Notes under the pieces: model-generated
Seen by the model: only the letters and a program-made list of their open reading frames with translations
Database searches by the model: none
Told to the model about the DNA's origin: nothing
Program-made: the position numbers and the translations under genes
In this document: piece by piece, positions 1 through 7,650 of the stretch
Layout: each line of letters begins with the position of its first letter
Numbering within the stretch: the stretch's first letter is position 1
Source of the DNA: CALOBA01 sp942491465
Lineage (GTDB): Bacteria > Pseudomonadota > Gammaproteobacteria > Chromatiales > Chromatiaceae
Length of the DNA stretch: 64,000 nt
Assembly: GCA_942491465.1 (NCBI GenBank)
Contig: CALOBA010000072.1
Span: forward strand, 1-64,000
Direction: 5' to 3'

Positions 1-379
1 GCGCGATCCTGATCGCCCGCGACGTGGAAGCGAAGGCGGAGCAGCGTCGGCGAAACGCGCAGCGTAACCCCGCAGGCTGTTCGAATGACAATGGATCGAG
101 GGGATTGGTTTGCCCAAAATCGGGGATTGATAAGAAGGGATTCGCTACTACGGACGGGGCCGCAAAATTCTCCTTGTTTTGCCATAAACATAGGTCGTGG
201 AGCAATCGCTTCCATGGCAGGCTGGCCGTGAAAATATCGGGCTTTTCGTTCAGGCACCAAGGCGTACTCGACGCCTTGACGCGTTCTCCTCGCTTCGCTC
301 AGGCCACCCAAGGCGTCGGGCTGCGCTTAACATCGGGCTGATACAAAAAAAAGGCCATCAGGGTCTCGAAGACAGGCCA
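1..379. other. No gene seen; degenerate attC-like element near the end
   Basis: No convincing coding sequence is visible: open frames here lack family resemblance and an RBS. The main structure is a pair of perfect 9-bp arms at 269-277 and 310-318, followed by a GCGCTTAAC-type tail and ATCGGGC at 332-338. This resembles the right end of an integron attC, where GTTRRRY would be expected, so I read it as a degenerate attC bounding the next cassette. The R'' box of the next attC (857-863, GCCCAAC) pairs with this start except at two positions. Confidence 0.35.
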
Positions 380-645
380 ATGCCAACATTACTGCTTCAA
401 AGACGGATTCAAGTTCTTCTTCTACGCGAACGATTACGAGCCGAAATACTGTACATGTTGCCAAAGGTGATCAATACGCGAAGATTGAGCTACACACGTT
501 TACGGTAAGAGCAGACTACATGAAGCCGAAAGAACTCAAGAAGGTGCTGGCCATCGTTCGGCCTCCACAATCACGAGTTTGAGGAACGCTGGGATGACTG
601 GCAAGAGCAAGCGGTAAGGCGGTTCACTTCGGACTTCCGTACCTG
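380..645 (+). pseudogene. Decayed DUF4160 protein gene
   Basis: Joining frames gives a DUF4160-like protein: an MPT start at 380, then GFKFFFYANDYEPKY, then a stretch with AKIELHTF and MKPKELKKVLAIV, then EERWDDWQEQ near the C-terminus. At least three frame changes (near 390, 460 and 575) and an in-frame stop break it. DUF4160 genes are small and usually sit directly upstream of a DUF2442 gene, as here. The pair behaves like a mobile toxin-antitoxin-like module in many genomes, but its function is not established. It is the first cassette of the proposed integron array. Identification rests on pattern recall of the family, not on an alignment. Confidence 0.6.
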
Positions 646-842
646 CACGTCGAGCTTGAAGACGGAAGGGTGATTTCCACGCCCATGCATTGGTACCCAG
701 AGTTGCAGGCCGCAACAAGCTACGCCAAGTCGGCAACTACGCCTTCATCTGTCGCGGCACGGGAATCGAATGGCCTGATTTGGATTACCACCTGGGCTTC
801 GAGAGCATGCTCGCGTACACCGAGCAGAAGCGAGTCGCGTGA
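640..842 (+). pseudogene. Decayed DUF2442 protein gene
   Basis: The reading frame gives LEDGRVISTPMHWYPELQAA, the typical DUF2442 core (LxDGRxIxxPxxWYPxL). After one frameshift near 730 it continues in another frame with YAFICRGTGIEWPDLDYHLG and ends at the TGA at 840-842. DUF2442 proteins are about 80-90 residues and often follow DUF4160 genes, matching this position. The frameshift makes the copy non-functional unless recoded. The stop lies 15 bp before the R'' box of the attC at 857, as expected for a gene inside an integron cassette. Confidence 0.65.
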
Positions 843-856
843 CTCTCAGTGAAATC

Positions 857-950
857 GCCCAACACATGACTAGCCGAGAGCATTTTGCCGAGCCGCTGCC
901 GAGTGGGCGGCTCGGCAGCATGCGCCCTTGGGCTGTGCTTGACGTTACGC
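857..950 (+). other. attC: Integron attC site 1
   Basis: The 94-bp site starts with an R''-type box GCCCAAC (857-863) and ends with GTTACGC (944-950). In between are perfect 11-bp arms (886-896 and 907-917), giving a hairpin. The end box departs from GTTRRRY at one position. The downstream sequence GTTACGCAATCTGTTCAAGG recurs exactly at the end of attC site 4, so two cassettes begin identically. Confidence 0.6.
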
Positions 951-1258
951 AATCTGTTCAAGGAAAAGCGCGAGAAAAGGCGAGAAAAGGGCTTACCGGG
1001 ACCCTGAGGATATCCCCAAAGGCTGAAATGTCCAGCATTCGGATCAGGGCCGCGACGCGTGCCTTCCGAGCTCCCTGAGCCCCGCCCCCGTGGCGTGCTG
1101 GTGAGTTTTTTGAGGTTTAAAAATTTTTTTTTTTTGGGGGGGTAACTGTTGATCCATGAAAAGGAATTTTGCCAGATACCTCTGGTCAGACCCTTTTCCG
1201 TGCTGGCTGGTCGGCGCAGTAGCGCCGACCAGCCAGCACGCGGCGGGGTGCGCTAAAC
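945..1258. other. Cassette without a recognisable gene
   Basis: This 315-bp cassette lies between the attC sites ending at 950 and 1265. No open frame has both an RBS and family resemblance. It holds a run of twelve T followed by seven G at 1124-1142, immediately before the R'' box of the next site. Non-coding cassettes are common in integron arrays; it may instead carry a lost gene. Confidence 0.4.
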
Positions 1259-1265
1259 GTTGGGC
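1140..1265 (+). other. attC: Integron attC site 2
   Basis: R'' box GGGTAAC (1140-1146) pairs at six of seven positions with GTTACGC at the start of its own cassette (944). The R' box GTTGGGC (1259-1265) fits GTTRRRY exactly. The interior has perfect 17-bp arms at 1200-1216 and 1223-1239 with a 6-nt loop. The right end CGCTAAAC-GTTGGGC is like the ends of the other sites in the array. Confidence 0.6.
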
Positions 1266-1324
1266 ACCCAGCGCTCCTGGTGCCTGACATTCGGATAAGC
1301 AGGAGCGACCGAGGAAAATTGACA

Positions 1325-1504
1325 ATGGCGACGTACGACCTGAAGGTGACGTTTGTCGATACTGGGTACGACAAGAAGGTGATGGTCGTGACCGCAGGGT
1401 ACGACAAGAAGGTCATAGTTGATAACAGCAGCTACGACATGAAGGTGAAGAGAGTCCAAAGCGGCTATGATTTTAAGGTAATGATCGTTAGCTCAGCAAG
1501 CTAG
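1325..1504 (+). CDS. Small 11-residue-repeat protein
   Basis: This 59-residue protein is almost entirely five tandem 11-residue units, each beginning YDxKV; the YD pairs fall at residues 4, 15, 26, 37 and 48, an exact period. Alternating hydrophobic and charged residues suggest a short beta solenoid or beta roll. There is no signal peptide or membrane segment. The start ATG follows a GAGGAAAA ribosome site 9 nt upstream; an open frame 15 codons longer lacks one. The gene begins 60 bp inside the third cassette. I recall similarly repetitive small proteins of unknown function but cannot assign a family, and I propose no function. Confidence 0.7.
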   Translation: MATYDLKVTFVDTGYDKKVMVVTAGYDKKVIVDNSSYDMKVKRVQSGYDFKVMIVSSAS

Positions 1505-1594
1505 GTTGCGCCCATAGGGAAAGGGCGCATCGCTACGCTGCCTTTTAACACCATTGGGTATGATCCGTTGTCAGGTAAACGCAAGGTAGGTTCT

Positions 1595-1957
1595 ATGCTT
1601 CAGCTAAGGCAATCGCAGATGGAAGCCTTCGCAATTGCGAAACTACAGAGATCCCGTCGGCGCATTGTCGAATATTTGCGTAGTGTTGCAGACCAGTATG
1701 TGGCGCACCTGGATGACGAGCAGATGCTTGAGATTGTGGAGCGCTATGAGCGTATTGGAGTATCGTTGAACCTGAAGTCTGAAAGAGCGCAGGCGCAGTG
1801 GGCGTTCCTCATGGTCACCACTGGCGGAGCCGCTAGCGAGCCAGGTCCGATCCGGGACTTGTTGCTTGCGTGTTCGTCGTCCAGTTCCGATAATGCCCTC
1901 TCGGCGATAATGGGCAACATGGAACAATTAGAGGCGAATCCCCGGCGGACACCTTAA
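1595..1957 (+). CDS. Small helical protein of toxin loci, possible effector chaperone
   Basis: The 120-residue product is largely helical: an opening LQLRQSQMEAFAIAKLQRSR followed by a region with LDDEQMLEIVERYERIGV. This layout (LxIRxxQxxAF, basic helix, then an acidic helix ending in a short GV turn) resembles small proteins I have seen encoded directly upstream of type VI secretion or polymorphic-toxin effectors, where they may act as adaptors. That function is an inference. The ATG at 1595 has an AAGGTAGG ribosome site; a TTG nine codons upstream is less likely. Its stop is 2 bp before the next gene, so the two are almost certainly co-translated. Confidence 0.6.
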   Translation: MLQLRQSQMEAFAIAKLQRSRRRIVEYLRSVADQYVAHLDDEQMLEIVERYERIGVSLNLKSERAQAQWAFLMVTTGGAASEPGPIRDLLLACSSSSSDNALSAIMGNMEQLEANPRRTP

Positions 1958-1959
1958 GG

Positions 1960-2583
1960 GTGGCTGTTCCTCTTGCGATTGCTGGAGTTTGGGCTGTCCG
2001 TGGCGCTATCTCCGGTTATAGAGCCTACCGGGCCTATCGTCTCGCCCGGTCGCTTGCCGGGACTGCTCAGCAGGTCGCTACCGTTTCCGGTGCCATCAGT
2101 GTCGCCAACAAGGCGGCGGAGGAGCTCGACGCTGACGAGAATCGAGAAAAGGTATGCCAAGAATGCGCCGATGATCCAAGAGACCCCTGTGAGCACCTTA
2201 GAAAGGGCGCTGGTGACGGGGATTATCGGGGTGGGGCACATTCCGAGACCAAGAACCCGGTTGGCGATAGATTGGACAGCCATCATACGCCTTCCCGTCA
2301 TTCCTACCAAGGAGGTTTTGATCCGCAAAGAGGACCGGCGATTCAGATGAAGCCGGAACATCACCGGATGACAGCAAGCTATGGAGGCGGGGAGGACGCG
2401 GAGAGCTACAGAGCTTTGCAGCAACGCCTTATTAAGGAGGGCCGGTGGAGAGATGCCTTCAAAATGGATGTGCAAGACGTTGAACGCATCGAGCAGGAGA
2501 TTGGAGAGCCCGGCAAATATAGAGAAGCGATCGCTGAGGCTCGCGAGTATCTAGAGTGTTTGGAAGAGAACGGTCTTTTGTAG
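1960..2583 (+). CDS. Predicted HNH-like nuclease toxin
   Basis: This 207-residue protein has an N-terminal hydrophobic helical region (about 1-50) and a C-terminal part with the features of HNH/EndoVII-type polymorphic toxins: SHHTPSRHSY at about 108-117, GPAIQMKPEHHRMTASYG at about 125-142, then YRALQQ, DAFKMDV and KYREAI helices. The HH pairs are candidate metal and catalytic residues. The order (D/S-HHxPS, GPAIxM, HHRxTxS, MDVxD, KYxxAI) is one I associate with secreted antibacterial DNases, but I cannot place it in a named family with certainty. It starts with GTG, 2 bp after the preceding gene. No secretion genes are in the window, so delivery, if any, depends on genes elsewhere. Confidence 0.65.
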   Translation: MAVPLAIAGVWAVRGAISGYRAYRAYRLARSLAGTAQQVATVSGAISVANKAAEELDADENREKVCQECADDPRDPCEHLRKGAGDGDYRGGAHSETKNPVGDRLDSHHTPSRHSYQGGFDPQRGPAIQMKPEHHRMTASYGGGEDAESYRALQQRLIKEGRWRDAFKMDVQDVERIEQEIGEPGKYREAIAEAREYLECLEENGLL

Positions 2584-2610
2584 TGTGAAGAAGCGAAGAC
2601 CTGATGAGGC

Positions 2611-2656
2611 TCCCAACTCGAATCGCTGCTTGCGAATTCGCCCTAAAGCGTTGGGT
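2611..2656 (+). other. attC: Short attC-like site 3
   Basis: The 46-bp element runs from TCCCAAC (2611-2617) to GTTGGGT (2650-2656, fits GTTRRRY). CGAATCGC pairs with GCGAATTCG leaving one unpaired A, like the extrahelical base of genuine attC sites. It is shorter than typical attC (about 57 bp or more) and its right side chain CCCTAAAGC has no partner, so it is less certain than sites 1, 2 and 4. Confidence 0.4.
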
Positions 2657-2703
2657 TAGGTTGCAATGTCGTTGGCTTGTTTAATTGAAAGCGAGTTGAA
2701 CAT

Positions 2704-3159
2704 ATGAGCTGGATAATCGAACCTTATGTCGGCGCAGGTTTTCTGAAGCTAGGTATGGCACCCTCGCAAACGGAACGCTTGCTAGGCCCAGCTAAGAACC
2801 AGATCATTCGAACGTCGGGCTCGCTACAAGTTTACCGGGAGAAGTCCGATCCGATTCTGACCTTCAAACACGGCGGTTTAGTCGAAATACTTTTTGACGA
2901 ATTTGGTGACGCGGCCATACTCGATGGCATTGATCTCTTTGCGGTACCCAAGGTTAGGATAATCGAATATTTTATGGACCAAGACTCGAATCTGTGCGAA
3001 TATCTTGGAAGCATCATTTCACCAAAATTTGGGGTATCGCTGTTCGGTTTTTTGCCAGAGGATGACGATCCTAGGAGCGTCACCTTATTTGTGCGAAATG
3101 CCCGCAACCATTCATTGACGAAATGCTCAGAAATCGGGCGCGCGGAGCAGAGCAGCTAG
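2704..3159 (+). CDS. Candidate immunity protein to the upstream toxin
   Basis: The 151-residue product has no signal peptide and no membrane segment, so a cytoplasmic protein is expected. It opens with SWIIEPYVGAGFLKLGM, a GxxLGM element found in several small immunity-type families, and is mildly acidic. It lies 120 bp downstream of the predicted nuclease toxin, same strand, the usual place for a cognate immunity gene. The assignment is from position and general character only. If the attC-like site at 2611 is real, toxin and immunity sit in adjacent cassettes and could be separated by recombination. Confidence 0.5.
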   Translation: MSWIIEPYVGAGFLKLGMAPSQTERLLGPAKNQIIRTSGSLQVYREKSDPILTFKHGGLVEILFDEFGDAAILDGIDLFAVPKVRIIEYFMDQDSNLCEYLGSIISPKFGVSLFGFLPEDDDPRSVTLFVRNARNHSLTKCSEIGRAEQSS

Positions 3160-3233
3160 CAACGAACGGCGCGCCGTTGTAGCGGTTTTGCGCGCTGATT
3201 GTATCCGTGCCGCCGCGGTGGTTCCTCGAGTAT

Positions 3234-3322
3234 GCCCAACAGATCCGCAAGCCCGACGCCAAACTGCGGCGGGCGCTTCGCGCGTCGCCGCAGTTTGGCG
3301 CGGGCTGCGGCTAACGTTACGC
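3234..3322 (+). other. attC: Integron attC site 4
   Basis: This is the clearest site: R'' GCCCAAC (3234-3240), R' GTTACGC (3316-3322), and perfect 15-bp arms at 3257-3271 and 3286-3300. Outside the arms AGCCCG pairs with CGGGCT and CCGCA with TGCGG, leaving single unpaired A bases on one strand only. That is the extrahelical-base pattern by which integrases recognise the bottom strand of attC. Confidence 0.7.
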
Positions 3323-3422
3323 AATCTGTTCAAGGCAAAGTGGAGAAACCGATGAAATTAAGGAAAAAGCACTGATATTCGTTGCTTTGATTGCAAGTGG
3401 ATTTGAATCCCTTGTTTTAGGT

Positions 3423-5353
3423 GGCCTTGATCATCGTTCCGGCCAAAACCGGATGAACGACATGTGAGATTTGAGCAGAGTGGCCGGCTGGGGGGGGAGG
3501 TCGGCAGAACCCCGGAAATCTCGTACTCTTGGAAGTGCAACCTAACCTTGAGTATGAACAGCGCCGGGGTCCTGCCATGCCTGACTGTAGACGAGATGCC
3601 TGTGAGTTTCCAGCGCCGAGGGCGCCCGAGCGGGACGAAGCGCGTTGAGCAGGCGGCATCCGCGTCGCCGGCAGGCCGAGACGCTTGCAGCGGTTCGGGA
3701 GCGACTGGCGCAAGGGCAGTCGCAACGTGCGGTTGCGCAAGAATTGGGCGTTGCGCGCTCGACCTTGCAGGATTGGCTGGGGCAGGCGCCGCGCGTTGAG
3801 GTGCCGGCGGCGTTGCGGCAGTTCTACGCCTCCGAGGAGGGGGTTGCCTGGTTGCACCGCCAAGTCCTGGCGGCGCATCTGGTCATCACGTTGCTGGCCG
3901 GAGCGGGGATTCGCCAGGTCTGCACATTCCTGGAGCTGAGCGGATTGTCGGCGTTCGTGGCCAGTTCCTACGGCAGTCAGCAGAAGCTCAACGCCGCGTT
4001 GGAGGAGGCGATGGTCGCCTACGCCGAGCAGCAGCGGCAAACGCTGGCAGCGCAGATGCCGCACCGGCGCATCAGCGTCTGCGAGGACGAGACCTACCAT
4101 CCGGAGATCTGCCTGGTGGCCATCGAGCCGATCTCGAACTTCATTCTGCGCGAGTGCTATGCCCCGGACCGCTCGGCGGCGACCTGGACGCGGGCGTTGA
4201 CCGAGGCGCTCGAAGGCATGCGCGTGGAGTTGGTGCAAGGCACCAGTGACGAGGCCAAGGGGCTGCTGCGCCATGTCGAGCGCGACCTCGGCGCCCATCA
4301 CTCGCCCGATGTCTTCCATGTCCAGCACGAGGTGTCCAAGGCAACGGCCCTGCCTTTGGCGCGCGCGCTCGAACAAGCCGAGCGGGCCGCCGAGCAGGCC
4401 CGCGACGCGGTGGCGGCGCAGCGTGCCGCCCGCGACGCCCATCACAATGCCTGGCCGCGCCCGCGCGGGCGACCGCCGGCGTTCGCCGAGCGCATCAACG
4501 ATGCGCTGATGGCGCAGGCCGATGCCGATGCCCAGCGCGAACAGGCAGAACAGAACCAACAACAGGCCCGCGCCTGCGTGCGCGAACTCGCCGATGCGTA
4601 TCACCCCTACGATCTCGACACCGCTCGGGCGCAACCGCCCGAGCGCGTCGGCGAACGCCTGGCGGCCTGTTGGCGGCAGCTCGGCGAACTGGCAGACGCG
4701 ATCAGCCTACCCGAGCGTGCCCGCGAGCGCATCGCCAAAGCCGAGCGCCTGACCACCTCAATGCTGGCGACCATCACCTTCTTCTTCACCACCATCCAGG
4801 CCAAGGTCGCGGCGTTGGGGCTGGCCCCCGAGATCGAAGCGCTCGTGCACCAACAGCTCATCCCGGCGATCTATCTGGAGCGGGTGGCGGCGCGCAGCAC
4901 CCGCGCCGAGCGGCGCCACGAACTGCAGCAGCGATCCCGTCGGCTGTTGGCAACCCTGCGCCAACCCGACTCACCGTTGCAGCGCCTCGACGCCGACCAA
5001 CGCCGCGAGGTCGAGATCGTCGCCACCGAATGCGCCGACCTCTTCCAACGCAGCAGCTCCTGCGTGGAAGGGCGCAACGGCCACCTGGCCCTGCATCACC
5101 ACGGCAAACACCGACTTGGCAACCGCAAGCTCGCCGTGCTCACCGCAATACACAACTATTTCATCCGCAGACCCGACGGCACCACCGCGGCGGAACGCTT
5201 CTTCGGCCAGCCGCCTGCTTCGATGTTCGACTACCTCCTCGCCGCCCTCGACCCGCCCCCGCGACCCGCCCGAAAACGACCCCGACCGCAGCGCGTCGCC
5301 TACCTCGAACCGATGGCTGCGTAGCAGGGGTGGCCGGAACGATGATCAAGGCC
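3423..5353 (+). mobile_element. Complete insertion sequence, 22-bp IRs, 8-bp duplication
   Basis: The 1931-bp element has perfect 22-bp inverted ends at 3423-3444 and 5332-5353 (GGCCTTGATCATCGTTCCGG and two more bases). It is flanked by the direct repeat TTTTAGGT at 3415-3422 and 5354-5361. It carries a single DDE-type transposase gene with a C-terminal DUF6399-like region. Intact ends and duplication indicate a recent insertion. I cannot assign an IS family; an ISNCY-type assignment is a guess. Confidence 0.92.
3645..5324 (+). CDS. Transposase, DUF6399-type C-terminus
   Basis: The 559-residue protein has an N-terminal helix-turn-helix (about 15-45, QSQRAVAQELGVARSTLQDW) and a DDE-type core: D near 148 in CEDETYHPE, D near 201 in GTSDEAKG and E near 475 in CVEGRNG. 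A long charged helical insert (about 240-330) separates the second and third acidic residues. The C-terminal stretch around HHGKHRLGNRKLAVLTAIHN is what I recall from DUF6399 proteins. The first in-frame start is a TTG at 3645. An ATG at 3596 in another frame encodes FQRRGRPSGTKR, which may be the true N-terminus joined by a frameshift. It is the only gene of the IS. Confidence 0.85.
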   Translation: MSRRHPRRRQAETLAAVRERLAQGQSQRAVAQELGVARSTLQDWLGQAPRVEVPAALRQFYASEEGVAWLHRQVLAAHLVITLLAGAGIRQVCTFLELSGLSAFVASSYGSQQKLNAALEEAMVAYAEQQRQTLAAQMPHRRISVCEDETYHPEICLVAIEPISNFILRECYAPDRSAATWTRALTEALEGMRVELVQGTSDEAKGLLRHVERDLGAHHSPDVFHVQHEVSKATALPLARALEQAERAAEQARDAVAAQRAARDAHHNAWPRPRGRPPAFAERINDALMAQADADAQREQAEQNQQQARACVRELADAYHPYDLDTARAQPPERVGERLAACWRQLGELADAISLPERARERIAKAERLTTSMLATITFFFTTIQAKVAALGLAPEIEALVHQQLIPAIYLERVAARSTRAERRHELQQRSRRLLATLRQPDSPLQRLDADQRREVEIVATECADLFQRSSSCVEGRNGHLALHHHGKHRLGNRKLAVLTAIHNYFIRRPDGTTAAERFFGQPPASMFDYLLAALDPPPRPARKRPRPQRVAYLEPMAA

Positions 5354-5589
5354 TTTTAGGTGAACCAGAATATCCAGAAGCAAATCATCAAAGAATCGTA
5401 GCTTCTGGTCCATTTTGCATTGAAAAAATACCGGATGAAGGCGACGAGTGCCCCCGTCCGTTAAAGCGTGTCAATATTCCGTTGCCAGGCAACGGGCAAA
5501 TAGACAGGATAACTTTTTTTGCGCGCGACGACTTTGGCAATGTATACAACGCTCGTGTAAACATTCGAGTAAATGGCATTGGACCGGTC

Positions 5590-5876
5590 CCGGGCGCGAG
5601 GGCAAGTATGAAGTCGAACCAGCTGGCGGGGGCATCCCGTTCGCTGCGCGCACTCCAGGCAGCGGTTTGGCTGCTCGCGCCTGCCGGCGTGCCGAGCACG
5701 CCGAACTCAAAGGCATTGGTGGCCGTCGCCTGGCTCAGAACCCCACTCGCAGTGGTCCGGGGGTTGGTGTCGATGCTCGAAAAATCGCTTGTGAAGGAAG
5801 AGTTCGCAACGATTGCTCCCTGCCCGGCGACAGGCGGCAACAGCAATAGGGACAGCGCCGGGGTCATTGGTTTCAT
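5590..5876 (-). pseudogene. Truncated secreted-protein gene, 5' part only
   Basis: Reading leftward from an ATG at 5876 (GAGGGA ribosome site), the product starts MKPMTPALSLLLLPPVAG, a signal peptide, then a Ser/Thr/Ala-rich exported region to about residue 95 (PASWFDF). Beyond about 5590 the frame runs antisense into the cassette gene and loses this character. The gene was therefore cut by arrival of the cassette/IS region or by a deletion. Composition is similar to exported PEP-CTERM-type proteins, one of which occurs at 52 kb, but no C-terminus remains for assignment. The breakpoint is placed only approximately. Confidence 0.5.
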
Positions 5877-6119
5877 GGTCGTTCCCTCGATTGTGAACTA
5901 AAGGTTTCAGCGGTGGTGAAGGACTTGATCTTAATTCGCAAGAGCGGGCGGGTAGACTCGACTCATTCCGACAGCGAATCAGCCTGATCAAATCATGCTT
6001 AGCGCGGTCTTGCGGTTTTCCCTTGTTCCGAAGTGGAACCATTCGAGTTTAGGTCATCATACCTTCGCGCCTTGCGAAAAACGCCGGGCGTCTTCAGGGA
6101 GATGCCTTCGTTCCATCGC

Positions 6120-7319
6120 TCAACAGGAAGAGCCATTTGCCGACGGCCCCGCCTGCCCGGAGACGGACCCTGCCAGCACCTGCCCGAGCCCGGCGCCCAT
6201 GCCCCAGCAGGTGCCGGCGACCCGCGCCGATGCCTGCGCCCGGGGCTCGGCGCCGAGGCATTTGCCAGCGGCGTAGAGGTTGCCCATGCCGCGGACCTTG
6301 AGCGCGCGAAGCGGGATGTCGTAGCGGGTGCCGGGGGGCAGGTAGTGCATCTGGATGCCCTGTTGCGGATGCCAGTGCTCGATGGGCCAGCAGCCTTGGC
6401 AGACGGCGTCGGGGAAGCGGCGGGCTTTGATCAGGTCGGCCTCGGTGAGCCGGTATTCGCTGCGGATGCGCCCGCCGTCGCGCACGCCCAATTGGCCGAT
6501 GTGCTGGATGCTCGCGTTGGCGAGGCCCGGCAGGTCGCGCAGCCAGGCCACCAGGGTGTCGGCGACCTGGCGCAGGTGTGAGGGATCGAAGGCGTCGCGC
6601 TGAATGTTGAATTTCAGATAGGCCTGGTCCGGGGCGATGCCGGTGTCGGGCCACAGCGTGGCGCATTCTTCGGGCAGCTCGCCGGCCGCCGCCGCCGAGC
6701 GCATCGCCCGGGCGACGCCCACGCCGCGGGGGAATTGCAGCGCATCGGCGGCGACGCCCTGGAGCACCAGCACCAGGCCGGCCAGGGCCTCGCCGGGTTC
6801 GACCAGGGTCGGGTCCAGCTGCCGGACCACCAGCGCATCGCCGGTGGTGTCGACGACCGCGACGGGCTGCATCTCGATCGAACGCTGTCGGCTGCGCAGG
6901 CGTACGTGTTGGACCTGGCCGGCTTGGCAGTCGATGGCCTCGATCTCGGTGTCGGTGAGGCATTCAAGGGTCGGCTCGGCGGCCACCCAGTCCATCACGA
7001 CTTGGCGGTAGACGCCGGGATCGCAGTTGAGCACCTGCACCCGGCCCATGCGGCGCTTGACGGTGTGGGGGTCGGCGCTCATCAGCCGCTCGGTGAGCGC
7101 CGTCGGCAGGCCGGGGTTGAGCGGCTCGCCGGCGTCGTCGAACAGCCCGCCGATGGTGTGGATCAGCGCGTTGGCCACGGTGCCGCCGATCTGCCCCTCG
7201 CGCTCCACCAGCAGCGTCTCGCGCCCGGCTTGGGCGCAGGCCAGGGCGCAGGCGATGCCGGCGGCGCCGGCGCCGACCACTAGGATCGGCCCCGAGCCCA
7301 CGGTGGCGGCGGCGCTCAT
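6120..7319 (-). CDS. FAD-dependent oxidoreductase
   Basis: The 399-residue protein begins with a Rossmann FAD-binding motif (VVGAGAAGIACALACAQAG, about 14-32) followed by LLVEREGQIGG, the acidic residue contacting ribose and the glycine-rich turn typical of the FAD_oxidored/GIDA-like fold. The rest lacks membrane segments, so it is soluble. It is the last gene of the minus-strand cluster, 67 bp below the acyl carrier protein. Such enzymes dehydrogenate or hydroxylate small substrates; with a carrier protein next door, a carrier-bound substrate is plausible but inferred. Residues around GGTVANALIHTIGG could contact flavin. Confidence 0.8.
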   Translation of the reverse strand: MSAAATVGSGPILVVGAGAAGIACALACAQAGRETLLVEREGQIGGTVANALIHTIGGLFDDAGEPLNPGLPTALTERLMSADPHTVKRRMGRVQVLNCDPGVYRQVVMDWVAAEPTLECLTDTEIEAIDCQAGQVQHVRLRSRQRSIEMQPVAVVDTTGDALVVRQLDPTLVEPGEALAGLVLVLQGVAADALQFPRGVGVARAMRSAAAAGELPEECATLWPDTGIAPDQAYLKFNIQRDAFDPSHLRQVADTLVAWLRDLPGLANASIQHIGQLGVRDGGRIRSEYRLTEADLIKARRFPDAVCQGCWPIEHWHPQQGIQMHYLPPGTRYDIPLRALKVRGMGNLYAAGKCLGAEPRAQASARVAGTCWGMGAGLGQVLAGSVSGQAGPSANGSSC

Positions 7320-7386
7320 GATCCTGATCCTAGCCCGGTTGGTTTAACGGCCTCCAGGGTGCGTACCGCCTGGTTCCTGACCGGGA

Positions 7387-7650
7387 TCATGCCTTCGCGG
7401 CCCCGTCGCCGAGCCCCTGCTGCACATAGCCGGCCATGGCTTCGATGTTGCGGAAGTGCTTAGGGACCAGGTCGTTGATGCCGAACTGCAGCCCGTAGTG
7501 CTGCTCGATGAAGCTGACCAGGCCCATCAGCCGCAGCGAGTCCATGTGGCCGTGTTCGATGAGGTCGTAGGCGTCGTCGAATTGTGCCGGCGGTTGGCCG
7601 TCGAAGCACTCGGCGACGATCTGGCCGCGCAGGGTCTCGTGGATGGTCAT
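7387..7650 (-). CDS. Acyl carrier protein
   Basis: This 87-residue protein is a four-helix carrier with the phosphopantetheine site at Ser38 in HMDSLRLM (DSL motif). It is not the fatty-acid-synthesis ACP: sequence around the site differs and no fab genes are near, which points to a dedicated carrier for specialised metabolism. Its start overlaps the stop of the upstream ATPase by 4 bp (ATGA), so the two are translationally coupled. A free-standing AMP-dependent ligase in the same cluster is the likely loading enzyme. Confidence 0.88.
   Translation of the reverse strand: MTIHETLRGQIVAECFDGQPPAQFDDAYDLIEHGHMDSLRLMGLVSFIEQHYGLQFGINDLVPKHFRNIEAMAGYVQQGLGDGAAKA

Larger units (their letters stand above)
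3352..5590 (+). pseudogene. Secreted-protein cassette gene, frameshifted and split by an IS
   Basis: An ATG at 3352 with a GGAG site begins MKLRKK; after adding one A to the A5 run at 3364-3368 it continues ALIFVALIASGF, a signal-peptide-like segment, then ESLVLG up to the insertion at 3422. Removing the IS and one target copy joins the frame exactly to 5362, continuing GEPEYPEANHQRIVASGPF and, further on, DRITFFARDDFGNVYNARV. The protein would be about 105 residues before the sequence changes character near 5590. No family is recognised. It is the fifth cassette of the array, 30 bp after the attC ending at 3322; its own attC is not visible. It carries two lesions, the A-run frameshift and the IS. 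Confidence 0.55.

Noticed and set aside
1044..1459. Minus-strand open frames across the 1.2-kb attC site
   Set aside because: They read antisense through the hairpin and repeat gene; no ribosome site and no family.
3417..4634. 405-residue minus-strand open frame
   Set aside because: It is antisense to the transposase gene, low-complexity in Arg/Leu, and lacks a ribosome site or family features.
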